Positions 1-8,626 of a stretch of 64,000 bases of DNA are shown piece after piece (position 1 is the first letter of the stretch; the number at the start of each line of letters is the position of its first letter). Location: assembly GCA_002869535.1 (NCBI GenBank), contig PKUK01000008.1, positions 178,541-242,540 of the forward strand. The letters are read 5' to 3'. The notes beneath the pieces were generated by a model. That model did no database searches. It was not told the origin of the DNA and worked only from the letters and a program-made list of their open reading frames with translations. This DNA is from Arcobacter sp. GTDB taxonomy: Bacteria > Campylobacterota > Campylobacteria > Campylobacterales > Arcobacteraceae. The position numbers and the translations under genes are program-made.

Positions 1-51
1 CCCAAAACAATCATTGATGTTATAAAAAAAGATATGATAAATAAACGTTAA
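1..51 (+). CDS. 3' end of an unidentified gene (partial)
   Basis: An open frame enters from the left edge in frame 1 and ends at TAA 49-51, giving the C-terminal residues PKTIIDVIKKDMINKR. A good hairpin terminator follows nine bases later, which supports a real gene end. Too little is visible to name the product. Confidence 0.45.
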   Translation, partial: PKTIIDVIKKDMINKR

Positions 52-59
52 TATCTAAT

Positions 60-89
60 AAATATGTATCTTTTTTTAGATACATATTT
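60..89 (+). terminator. rho-independent terminator of the left-edge gene
   Basis: A 12-bp perfect stem (AAATATGTATCT / AGATACATATTT) encloses a T6 loop and runs into a T-rich stretch. It separates the left-edge gene from the exodeoxyribonuclease gene. Confidence 0.7.
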
Positions 90-129
90 ATCTCTTAATC
101 TCACAAGATTATACCCTAAAACAATCTTA

Positions 130-141
130 GCTATAATGTGA
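130..141 (+). promoter_or_regulatory. -10 element of the exodeoxyribonuclease III gene
   Basis: TATAAT at 132-137 lies 33 bases before the ATG. The -35 region has no good match, as is usual for sigma-70 promoters in Campylobacterota. An ATAAGG ribosome-binding site follows just before the start codon. Confidence 0.5.
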
Positions 142-169
142 AAATTTAAAAAATATTATAAGGTTTTTA

Positions 170-955
170 ATGAATAAATATAAATTTGTATCATGGAATG
201 TAAACGGTATCCGAGCAGTTGATAAAAAAGAAGCCCTAAAATGGGTAGATGAACACGATATTCATCTTTTAGGTGTGCAAGAAACAAAATCAATGAAAGA
301 ACAAATTCCAGAAACTATCTTTGAAAAAAACTTCAAAAATATGACTGCTAGCCAATCAGCAATAAAGGGACGTTCAGGAACTGCTCTATTTACAGACTTA
401 GATATAACTTTTGAATGTACTTGTCCTACTGTTGATGTATTAGATGAAGGAAGAATAAACGAAGTTCATTTCACACTAGCAGATAAAGATATAGCATTTT
501 TTAATGTATATTTTCCAAATGGTCAAAGTAAAGAAGAGAGACTAGTATATAAAATGGAGTTTTACGATAGATTTTTAAATCATTGTGAGTCTTTAAAAAA
601 ACAAGGTAAATCAATCATAATATGTGGAGATGTAAACACAGCCCACAGACCAATAGACTTAGCAAGACCAAAAGCAAATGAAGGTACATCAGGCTTCTTA
701 CCTATGGAGAGAGAATGGATAGACAAGTTTTTATCGCATGGATACATAGATACACTAAGACATGTTATAGGTGATGAGCCAGATAACTATAGCTGGTGGA
801 GTTATAGAGCAAATGCAAGAGCCAATAACGTTGGCTGGAGAATTGATTATTTTTATGTAAGTGAGGATTTAAAACCTCATATTTCAAATGCTTACATTAT
901 GAGTGATATTATGGGAAGTGACCACTGCCCTATTGCTTTGGAGATAGAGATATAA
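170..955 (+). CDS. xth: exodeoxyribonuclease III (AP endonuclease, Xth/ExoA family)
   Basis: This cytoplasmic repair enzyme cuts DNA at abasic sites and removes 3' blocking groups in base excision repair. The 261-residue protein has the whole endonuclease/exonuclease/phosphatase fold: WNVNGIR (9-15), the metal-binding Glu in GVQETK (about residue 38), GDVNTAH near 152-158, NVGWRIDYFYVS, and the terminal GSDHCP with the catalytic Asp-His. Length is normal for the family (about 250-270). The ATG is preceded by ATAAGG at good spacing. It stands alone between two hairpin terminators, so it is probably monocistronic. Confidence 0.95.
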   Translation: MNKYKFVSWNVNGIRAVDKKEALKWVDEHDIHLLGVQETKSMKEQIPETIFEKNFKNMTASQSAIKGRSGTALFTDLDITFECTCPTVDVLDEGRINEVHFTLADKDIAFFNVYFPNGQSKEERLVYKMEFYDRFLNHCESLKKQGKSIIICGDVNTAHRPIDLARPKANEGTSGFLPMEREWIDKFLSHGYIDTLRHVIGDEPDNYSWWSYRANARANNVGWRIDYFYVSEDLKPHISNAYIMSDIMGSDHCPIALEIEI

Positions 956-965
956 TAGACACATA

Positions 966-996
966 AAATAGGCTTTTTCTATAAAGCCTATTTTTC
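966..996 (+). terminator. rho-independent terminator after xth
   Basis: An 11-bp perfect stem (AAATAGGCTTT / AAAGCCTATTT) with a six-base loop is followed by a T run. It lies ten bases after the xth stop codon. Confidence 0.85.
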
Positions 997-1031
997 TATA
1001 CTTTATTTCTATTTTTAACAAAAAGCCTAAT

Positions 1032-4000
1032 TTATTTATTTTTTTCTTCTTTACTTTTTGTAATAAATTTTCTCTCAATTAAAATACCAATAAGTTTTCT
1101 ATTATAATATTTATCTATTAATACTGGTCTTTTACCATCTAATCTTGCAATATTACTATATTCATTTTCTAAAAGACTTAATAAATTTAGAAATTCATCT
1201 TCAGATAAATATTCATTTTGTTCAACAATTATATTAACTTGCATTTCTTTTGTATTTAAATTTATAATTAAACTTTCTAAAAAACCAATTGGGTATTTAA
1301 TTTTTTTATCCATATTATCATAAACTAACTTTCCAATATTTTTATTATTTATCAATTAATAATCAAGTTTTTTTATTATCTCTATCTTTATTTCTTTTAC
1401 AAATGAACTAAGTAATAAATTATGTACATCATTTTCATCTAAATTGTATTCTTCATATTTTATTAAAAATTTATCAATATTTTTTTCAATAAGTTTTATA
1501 TGTTGACTTTTTGTACATTCTTTTAATCTTTTAAAATTCTGAACTGTGAATTGAAATTTTTCAGTCTTAACTAATTCTATAATTCTTTCTTCGTCAATAG
1601 TAGATATATCTAAATCTGGATACCAATAACCATTTGATTTAATTAATTCTTTATATGAATTAATCTCTATTTCATTTGCAAATAAAATATTTTTTACTAG
1701 TTTATTTACTAAACTAATATCGAATTTACTATCTTCCATGAATTTTGTTTTAGAATTTATTCTTACATCTGATAAAACTTTTGCATTCTCAATTATATTA
1801 AAATATTTGATTAAACTTTCATCTATCTCTTTATGCTCCTGGTAATAATATAAAATATTATTCCAATCAGCTTTTATTTTATTTTCCTCAAATAAATTCT
1901 TCCATAATTCATGATTTGTAACCTCTGAAATATTAGATATTAAAGTTTCTTCTCTTTTTATAATTTCAATTTTTAAGTCATCTGATATATGTTCATTATT
2001 GAGTAAATCAACAAATATGTTTTCATCATCATTAATTTTTTCCATACTTAATAAAATATTATCTATATAACTTTCTATATGCTCTTCAATATTATCTATT
2101 AAATTTTTACATGTAGAATTTTTTATTATTGTTAGATTCTTTTTATCTAAATCTTCTAATTTAAATTCATTTTTATTAAACTGTTTTAAAATTCCCTTTA
2201 TCATTTCAAAAGAAATTTCATAAAAATTATTAGTATAACTAAACTCAAATAGACTAATATTATCTTTAATTTGTGATGCTTTATTAAATTTAGGTTGAAG
2301 TATTAATAATACATCTTTAATTTTTTTCATATCAATATTTTCTCTAAATTTTATAAAATTATTAATATTAGAAATATACTTACTTATTAAATTTATATTC
2401 AATTTTTTTATATTTTCAATTTTTCCATATTTCAAAATCAATTTTAAATAATTTTCTTTTTTCTCAATTGTAAAAGAAGAGTTTTCTATTTCTTCCCAAA
2501 ACCAACTACATTTACTAATAACTAAATCAATAAATTTATTAATATGCTGATAATTTAAATCAATATACCCTTTTATAAACTCTAAATCCTTTCTTTGATT
2601 TATCTGTTTTATTATTTGATTCAAATTCTTTATATTTTCTTTTTCTATTAAATATTCCAATAAACTATAGTTTAATACTTCTTTTTTATCATACTCATAG
2701 TAGTGTATTTGTTTAATAACTTCACTAACTTTTTCTAATTTAAAGGTATAGTCTTTAGCTCTTCTTTCCCTAATAGATAAAATAAAGTCTCTATCTTCTT
2801 TTGTAATACTTTCTTCATAAAAATGTGAAATATAATAGTTATATGTTTCATCTATATGTCCATTTGTAATTAAAAATATTAATAAACCTTTTTCATTAAA
2901 GTCGTCCCCAAATACAGTATTACTATCTTCAATTAAATCTTTTAGCTCTTTTATTTTAATCAATTGCTTTTCATTTTCTAAAGATTCAATTTCTTTGTTA
3001 CTAGTATTTATATATTCATTATTTTTATTTTTTATTAACTCTTCTCTTTCATCATAACTTTTCTCACAAACTTCATTTCCTATATTTTTAAAAACTAATG
3101 GATTTTCATAATAATTATCGCATTTTATATTGGAAGATTCTTTTAATATACTAAAGTTACTTTCCTCTTCTAAATCTGGTATATCTATAGAAATATTGTT
3201 AACTATTATTCTATTATTGTGTATTGAATTAAATTTCTTTAATACATTATAAATATATATACTTCTTAATTCATCAATTGATTTTATTTGCTCATTTTCT
3301 ATTTCTTCCAATTTATTTTTAATATTATTTATTTTTTCATCAATAGACTTAATTCTTGTATTTATCAATTTATCTTTTTTTGACAATACTTCGTAAACTA
3401 AACCTTTTTTATTACTTAACTTTGAAAAATCATCAGGAAATAAATTTTTATAAACAATCATACTAAATAACTTTTCTTTTTCTAAACTATCTGATTCAAG
3501 TTTTTCGTTATAAATAATAAATTCATTAAAAATATTTTTTAGTAGTCTCATATTATCTATATAAAGACAAATATCATTTATAAAACTATTTTTTAATACA
3601 TTTAACTCTAATCCCATATACTTTTTATATTTTCTTATCATGATTTTTAATTGTTCACTTGAATTAGAATAATCAACAATAGGAATAACAGGAACAATTA
3701 AATCAAAAAACTTTGTTCTTTCTTCGTCTTTAAAATTATCATCTTTTATTGCATAAATAAAAGTTACACTTTGTTCAACTTCTTTTGAATTATTTAAAAT
3801 TAAATTTATTTCTCTTAACTTTACAAAGATATCAATATTTTTAGCATATCTATCTAAATCTTCAAATATAACAATATTGTAATTTGTTGCTTTAAAAAAA
3901 TATATAATCTCATCAAGATTTTTATTTAATATTGAACTACCATCTTTTTGCCCTAAATCAACTTCACCACTCTTTAGATTAATTTTTTTCAAATCAATAT

Positions 4001-4547
4001 CACCTAATAAGCTTATTATTTTTGGGAGAGCAAGAAATATACTAATAAATGTAATTATAAAACCAATTATATACACTATATCAAACTTTAAAAAGTCTAA
4101 ATACTCTGGTAAATCTTTATTTTTGTATGCAATAAAAAAGAAAAATATAAAGATAAAAATATATAGACTATAATCTCGCAACTCTTGAAAGGTAATATCT
4201 TTTATTCTCTTGAATCGAGAAAATGGTATCTCTTCGTTTTTTACTGTATAAAACATCTTTTGTAATATACTACGTTCTACATCAGTGTTTTCATTGTTTT
4301 TTTCTGAATCAGAAAAATCTGCAAGAGAAATATTTAAAAAAGAATAATCATCTTTATATTTTTTTTCAAATGTTTTAAGAATACTGCTTTTCCCTGAACC
4401 ATAAGCTCCTGACAATGCAATATTTTTTATATCTTGCTCATCAATTCCATGTTTTAACGAGCACTCATAAACTCCATTATTTTTTACATTATCTGTTGGA
4501 GTTAGATTTTCTAATATATTTTTACAGTCAATAATTTGTTCTTGCAC
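1032..4547 (-). pseudogene. YobI-type P-loop NTPase, interrupted by an in-frame TAA
   Basis: Large membrane-linked NTPase. Visible parts: NLTPTDNV near the N-terminus, Walker A GAYGSGKSS, two hydrophobic segments (around residues 120-175), Walker B VIFEDLDRYA, the RTKFFDLIVPVIPI motif, then a long alpha-helical region. The main reading frame stops at TAA 1356-1358, but the next codon opens a 107-codon stretch in the same frame. Its end (DGKRPVLIDKYYNRKLIGIL) looks like the normal C-terminus of YobI-type proteins, so the two are one gene; joined length is about 1171 residues, typical of the family. GTG 4547 is the likely start because AAAAGG lies six bases upstream; an ATG at 4592 is the alternative. 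YobI-like NTPases are predicted conflict or defence proteins; the function here is inferred. The gene is very AT-rich and sits beside a repeat element and ORF6N genes, which suggests transfer. Confidence 0.75.
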
Positions 4548-4662
4548 AATAATCCTTTTAAATAAAAAAATATTATATCTTTTCTTCATCATATATCATG
4601 TCACAAAACAATATAATAGTTACTATAATATTATATTTTTAATTAATTTACATACATAATTC

Positions 4663-5249
4663 TCTCTTGAAGAGGTAAACCTCTCCGCTTTCTTACTTTT
4701 GTGTTGACGAAAAGTAAGCAAAAGCAACTACGGCTTCGGAGCCAAAGGTTCCCTCATTTATTATTTTTAATTTCTAGCTTGCGGAACTCCTAAAAAAGAG
4801 TGAGTTTATCACTCTTTTTTACTCAAACAAGTCCTCAGCTTTCTCCGAAATGAAAAATAAACATTCGGCTCCTGCAGATGTAGAAAGAAATCTCTTCCGT
4901 TGTTACTTCTTCTGTACAGTCTTTATATTAATTAAAGTAAGTAAAAGTTAGTAATCTAAACAAATCAAAATGCAAATGTCCTTATCCCACCTTTGGTTCC
5001 AACATTTGCAAAAGCCGAACGTTTATTTTTCTCTTTTCTAAACAAGATTGGCAACTGTTTGAGTGTTTAAAAGTTGCTAAACGCAATTTTTAATAAACGA
5101 GTTTTCTCAAAGAGAGTGCAAGCACAAGCCAAGCAGAAAAGATAAAAATAATAAGTGAGGGAACCTTTGGCTCCGAAGCCGTAGTTGCTTTTGCTTACTT
5201 TTCGTCAACACAAAAGTAAGAAAGCGGAGAGGTTTACCTCTTCAAGAGA
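4663..5249. repeat. 587-bp non-coding element with 94-bp perfect terminal inverted repeats (copy A)
   Basis: The left arm (4663-4756) and right arm (5156-5249) are exact reverse complements over 94 bp and continue inward with one mismatch to about 4771/5141. AATTC occurs directly outside both ends (4658-4662 and 5250-5254), as a target-site duplication would. The centre has no convincing gene. It holds a 12-bp hairpin with T run (4792-4820) and further complementary patches, so the whole unit could fold into one long imperfect hairpin. A diverged copy lies at 41401-41945. This explains the whole gap between the NTPase gene and the first ORF6N gene. It could be a MITE-like element, a structured RNA gene, or both. 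Confidence 0.85.
4792..4820. terminator. hairpin with T run inside element A
   Basis: A 12-bp perfect stem (AAAAAAGAGTGA / TCACTCTTTTTT) with a five-base loop looks like a bidirectional intrinsic terminator. Copy B has an equivalent hairpin at 41534-41554, so the structure is kept between copies. Confidence 0.55.
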
Positions 5250-5260
5250 AATTCTATTTT

Positions 5261-5782
5261 TTATTTCACAAACCCAATCTTATTCGTCCCCTCTTTTGCC
5301 TCTTCCTGAATATCTTGCATATTTGAAACAACTTGTACAACCTTGCTTAAAAGTTCCCTTGTCTCATTATCACTAGTTTCTAACTTCTCTAATCTTTTTA
5401 TAATATCAAAATATGGCACAGCTTGATTTTTCAACCTAACAAATGTTCTCATGATAGATAGACTTACATCTGTAGCAACTTTACTTTTTAATACAGTAGA
5501 AAGCATATATACACCATGTTCAGTAAATACAAATGGATTTGAACTTGAGTGTTTCAATTTTTCTAACCGGTCGCATTTTGCGACTAGTTCATTTTTTTCT
5601 CCATCCATTAGTTGAAACATAAAATCATTTGGAAACTTTTTTATATTTCTTTTTACTTGCTCATTTAATCTCTTTGTTTCTACATGATACAACTCTGCCA
5701 AATCTCTATCTATCATAACTTGAATACCTCTGATAATAAATATTTTATCATCAACTATTATATTTGAAAGCTCTTTTTCCAT
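5261..5782 (-). CDS. ORF6N-domain protein (phage antirepressor type), copy 1
   Basis: The first ~115 residues form an ORF6N domain (RDLAELYHVETKRLNEQVKRN, FPNDFMFQL, FTEHGVYMLSTVL), the DNA-binding module common in phage antirepressors and in chromosomal genes of unknown role. A short coiled coil (about 125-160) and the tail TNKIGFVK follow; such an IGF ending is common in the family. Length (173 residues) is normal. TAAAGGAG upstream supports the ATG. Its stop lies twelve bases from the right arm of element A. It is closely related to the next gene upstream and probably arose by tandem duplication. Regulatory target unknown. Confidence 0.85.
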   Translation of the reverse strand: MEKELSNIIVDDKIFIIRGIQVMIDRDLAELYHVETKRLNEQVKRNIKKFPNDFMFQLMDGEKNELVAKCDRLEKLKHSSSNPFVFTEHGVYMLSTVLKSKVATDVSLSIMRTFVRLKNQAVPYFDIIKRLEKLETSDNETRELLSKVVQVVSNMQDIQEEAKEGTNKIGFVK

Positions 5783-5842
5783 AAGTAAACTCCTTTAAAA
5801 TATTATTTTATAATTAGTAATTATTAACAAACCCAATCTGCT

Positions 5843-6229
5843 CTATTTTTTTAGCAAGTTATCATAAGTCAATGCATATCTTCGTAATGCTGTAAAAGTT
5901 CTCATGATTTGAATATTGACTTCTATTGCAGTTTTACTACGAAGGACAGAAGAAAGCATTAATATCCCATGCTCAGTAAAAGCAAAAGGTAAAGTTCTAG
6001 TCATAGAAAAATTTGTGGTCGCAAAATGCGACCGCAATTTTTCATGTTCAGCCTCTGTTAATTGAAACATAAAATCTATTGGAAATCTTTCAATATTTCT
6101 TTTTACTTGTTCATTCAACCTTTTTGTCTCAACTTCATAAAGTTTTGCCAAGTCACTATCTAGCATAACTTTTTCACCACATATTGTATATATCTTTGAG
6201 TTTATTACCTCTATTGCTAGTTTTTCCAT
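5843..6229 (-). CDS. ORF6N-domain protein, copy 2, probably truncated by a frameshift
   Basis: The 128-residue product carries a complete ORF6N domain (DSDLAKLYEVETKRLNEQVKRN, FPIDFMFQL, FTEHGILMLSSVL) very like its neighbour, but lacks the C-terminal coiled coil. The frame ends just after an A7 run. With one more A it would continue as KKIEQIGFVNNY and stop at 5814, restoring the IGF-type tail of copy 1. This is therefore a likely one-base frameshift, a base-call error or slippage at the A-run. A RBS-like AGGAG precedes the ATG. It lies 60 bases upstream of copy 1 on the same strand, so both may be co-transcribed. Confidence 0.8.
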   Translation of the reverse strand: MEKLAIEVINSKIYTICGEKVMLDSDLAKLYEVETKRLNEQVKRNIERFPIDFMFQLTEAEHEKLRSHFATTNFSMTRTLPFAFTEHGILMLSSVLRSKTAIEVNIQIMRTFTALRRYALTYDNLLKK

Positions 6230-6331
6230 AAATATACTCCTATGATTTATGAAAGTATTTTAATATATTATTTTTATTAGACTATAAAATATTACAAATT
6301 GAAATTTGTTTATATATTTTCCAAAACTTTA

Positions 6332-6360
6332 TTGACATTTATAATATAAAATAGTACCAT
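6332..6360 (+). promoter_or_regulatory. promoter of the lysine-rich mini-protein gene
   Basis: TTGACA (6332-6337) is followed after exactly 17 bases by TACCAT (6355-6360). The start codon lies 30 bases further on, with AAGGAG at 6376-6381. Confidence 0.5.
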
Positions 6361-6390
6361 CCTCTATATTTTATATAAGGAGTCATAAAA

Positions 6391-6579
6391 ATGGCAAAGA
6401 AAAAAGAAGAAGAGAAAAAATTAAAAGCTAAAAAAGCTGCTAAGAAAAAAACACTTAAAAAAGAGAAAAAGAAAGTTATCAAAAAGAAAAAACTTGACAA
6501 AAAAAAGAAAGCAAAAAAAGCTTTAAAAAAGAAGAAAAAAGACTCAAAAAAGAAGTCTAAGAAAAAATCTAAAAAATAG
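6391..6579 (+). CDS. lysine-rich 62-residue protein
   Basis: About 39 of 62 residues are lysine, with a few Ala, Leu, Ser and an acidic patch near residues 6-8. No globular domain is visible. Such tails resemble histone-H1-like or nucleic-acid-binding proteins, but low complexity prevents any family call. A strong AAGGAG ribosome-binding site eight bases before the ATG and a recognisable promoter argue that it is expressed rather than a chance open frame in a purine-rich tract. It ends six bases before the convergent radical SAM gene. Binding DNA or RNA by charge is an inference. Confidence 0.65.
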   Translation: MAKKKEEEKKLKAKKAAKKKTLKKEKKKVIKKKKLDKKKKAKKALKKKKKDSKKKSKKKSKK

Positions 6580-6584
6580 TTAGA

Positions 6585-7472
6585 TTAGAACCCTCGTAAA
6601 AACTTTGGGCGAAGCATAGAGTTATCTTCTATAGCTTCACCTAAAACCTTCAATAAATCATCCCTATCTTTTGGCAATGTTCCTTTAAGTGGTAAAGCAT
6701 TTGAAGCATGATTTGACCTAAAAATTATTGGCTTTTTTGGACTTATTAGACTTATAAGTCTTTTTTGTTCTTCTAACATATCTTCATCGCTACAAAAAAT
6801 AAACTCTTGATTCTTATCTTCAAATCTTTTGAAAAAAGCATCCTCTTTTGTGTGACTAACTCCAAGCTGTAAAGTTGATAAATAATTTATATGTTCACAC
6901 TCATTGACTAGCTTTGCACTATCATCTATATGCTGTATAGATAAACTCTTTCCTCCAAGTCCTAATATTAGAGTTGCTGATATTTTCATGTTTGCATTTG
7001 TGGCTTTATTTAATCCCTCCACCATCTTAGATGGTTTCATAGGTTTATTTATATATTTTAATAACTCATGATTTCCACTCTCTATTCCATAATATACTAA
7101 GCTTAATCCATGTTCTCTTAAGTTATTTAATTCTTCTTGCGTTTTTTCTAAAAGATTATAAGGACTTGCATATGAAGCTACTCTTTGAAGTTTTGGAAAT
7201 GTTTTTTTAAGATACTTCAAAACCTCTAATAAAAATGATGTATCACAAGCTAAGGCATCACCATCAGCTAGAAATACTCTTCTTGTATCTTGATAAATAG
7301 ACAAACTATCTATCTCTTCAAATATTTGTTTTATATCTTTTATTTTAAAAGCTTTTGTTTCGTACATAGAACAAAAGCTACATTTGTTATAGCTACACCC
7401 TAAAGTAATTTGCAGTATTAGTGAGTTAGCTTCAGCTGGTGGTCTATAAAGAGGCTCATGATACATATTCAT
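6585..7472 (-). CDS. radical SAM protein
   Basis: The 295-residue protein carries the Fe-S cysteine motif in GCSYNKCSFCSMYE (near residues 25-38, cysteine spacing C-x4-C-x2-C), followed by a TIM-barrel pattern: ADGDALAC, the YYGIESGNHELL glycine-rich SAM segment and LILGLGG. It belongs to a widespread family of radical SAM proteins without an assigned substrate. It overlaps the upstream PsiE-like gene by 17 bases, so they are co-transcribed. Recognition of the fold is firm; the reaction is unknown. Confidence 0.85.
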   Translation of the reverse strand: MNMYHEPLYRPPAEANSLILQITLGCSYNKCSFCSMYETKAFKIKDIKQIFEEIDSLSIYQDTRRVFLADGDALACDTSFLLEVLKYLKKTFPKLQRVASYASPYNLLEKTQEELNNLREHGLSLVYYGIESGNHELLKYINKPMKPSKMVEGLNKATNANMKISATLILGLGGKSLSIQHIDDSAKLVNECEHINYLSTLQLGVSHTKEDAFFKRFEDKNQEFIFCSDEDMLEEQKRLISLISPKKPIIFRSNHASNALPLKGTLPKDRDDLLKVLGEAIEDNSMLRPKFLRGF

Positions 7473-7899
7473 TTTCTGGAATACTTTTTAAATTTTTTTT
7501 CTCAAACATATATCTTTGAGAAGTTTTTATTGATAAATATCTAACAAGTAATAAAAATATAACAACACCTGCAATAACCATGATATTCCAGTTTAAACTA
7601 CTTGCTAATAGTGCATCTATAGATTCTATTTTTTCATTGTTTATTTTTACAACATTTACAATCAACTCCCTAAGAGCTAATATTATAAAGGCATCAACTA
7701 ATATGGTTAAAACAACTCTTTGTTCTCTTATATAGTTTATCACTGCACGTGTTATTTCTAAAAATATTATAAAATATAACATGTAGATAATAAACTCCAT
7801 TAACATATTTAAAACAAGTGCTATCAAAAATAGACTTGCAGCTACTATAAGTTCAATATAAAATTTATCTCTGTAAAATCTACCTATAAATGTTTTCAT
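7456..7899 (-). CDS. PsiE-family membrane protein
   Basis: The 147-residue inner membrane protein has four hydrophobic segments (about 15-33, 37-52, 62-82, 105-122). The pattern MLMEFIIYMLYFIIFLEI, then EQRVVLTILVDAFIILALRE, matches the phosphate-starvation-inducible PsiE family, whose role is unknown. Length fits (about 135-150). RBS AGGAG precedes the ATG. It is upstream of and overlaps the radical SAM gene. Nothing like a Pho box is obvious in front of it. Confidence 0.75.
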   Translation of the reverse strand: MKTFIGRFYRDKFYIELIVAASLFLIALVLNMLMEFIIYMLYFIIFLEITRAVINYIREQRVVLTILVDAFIILALRELIVNVVKINNEKIESIDALLASSLNWNIMVIAGVVIFLLLVRYLSIKTSQRYMFEKKNLKSIPENEYVS

Positions 7900-7999
7900 A
7901 ACATCTCCTTTAGATATAGTATTATATGGATATTTTATTTTATTTTACTTAATTTATAAATTTTACCTATTTAAAGATATTTAGTAGTAAAATAAGATT

Positions 8000-8623
8000 A
8001 TGAAAAGTAAATTATATTATATACATGACCCAATGTGTTCTTGGTGTTATGCTTTTAAAAAAGATTATGACAAATTAAAAAAGAAACTACCTGCAAATAT
8101 TGAATTGGTAAATATTGTAGGTGGGTTGGCAAAAGATACAGATGAACCTATGCCAAAAGATATGCAAGAAAAGATTGCATCAATCTGGCACGAAATAGAA
8201 AAGATGACAGGTGCAAAATTTAATTATGACTTTTGGAAAAAGTGCAAACCTAGACGAGCTACTTATTTAGCATGTAAAGCAGTGCTTTGCGCAAAAGAAC
8301 AAAACAGAGAAAATGAGATGATTGATGCAATTCAAGAGGCATATTATCAAAAAGCGCAAAATCCAAGTGATGAAGAGACTCTTGTATCTTTAGCAAAAGA
8401 TTTAAACCTGGATATGACTATGTTTCAAAGTGATTTGAAAAGTGAAAAAATAGATGAGTTATTTCAAAGTGATTTAGAAAAAAGAAGAGAGTTAAAAGTT
8501 TTTAGTTTTCCATCACTTGTATTACAGTATAAAAAAGAGCTCTACCCTATCAACATAAAATACAATGACGTTAATAAGATACTAAAACAAATTGAAAACT
8601 TAAGTTCAAATGTTTATTTCTAG
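8000..8623 (+). CDS. DsbA-family thioredoxin-fold protein (FrnE-like)
   Basis: The 207-residue protein begins with a thioredoxin strand and the redox motif in DPMCSWCYAF (Cys13, Cys16), then a helical insertion, and near the C-terminus FSFPSLVL with the cis-proline next to the active site. This layout is that of cytoplasmic DsbA/FrnE-like disulphide oxidoreductases; there is no signal peptide. It is convergent with the ADP-ribosylglycohydrolase gene, ending four bases from it. Substrate unknown. Confidence 0.85.
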   Translation: MKSKLYYIHDPMCSWCYAFKKDYDKLKKKLPANIELVNIVGGLAKDTDEPMPKDMQEKIASIWHEIEKMTGAKFNYDFWKKCKPRRATYLACKAVLCAKEQNRENEMIDAIQEAYYQKAQNPSDEETLVSLAKDLNLDMTMFQSDLKSEKIDELFQSDLEKRRELKVFSFPSLVLQYKKELYPINIKYNDVNKILKQIENLSSNVYF

Positions 8624-8626
8624 ATT

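Noticed and set aside
1032-1355. A separate 107-residue partner gene of the YobI-type NTPase
   Set aside because: It is in the same frame as the NTPase, begins right after its stop with a TTG that lacks a ribosome-binding site, and resembles the family's own C-terminus.
5185-5376. A 63-codon plus-strand frame across the right arm of element A
   Set aside because: It runs from the inverted repeat into the antisense of the ORF6N gene and has no ribosome-binding site.
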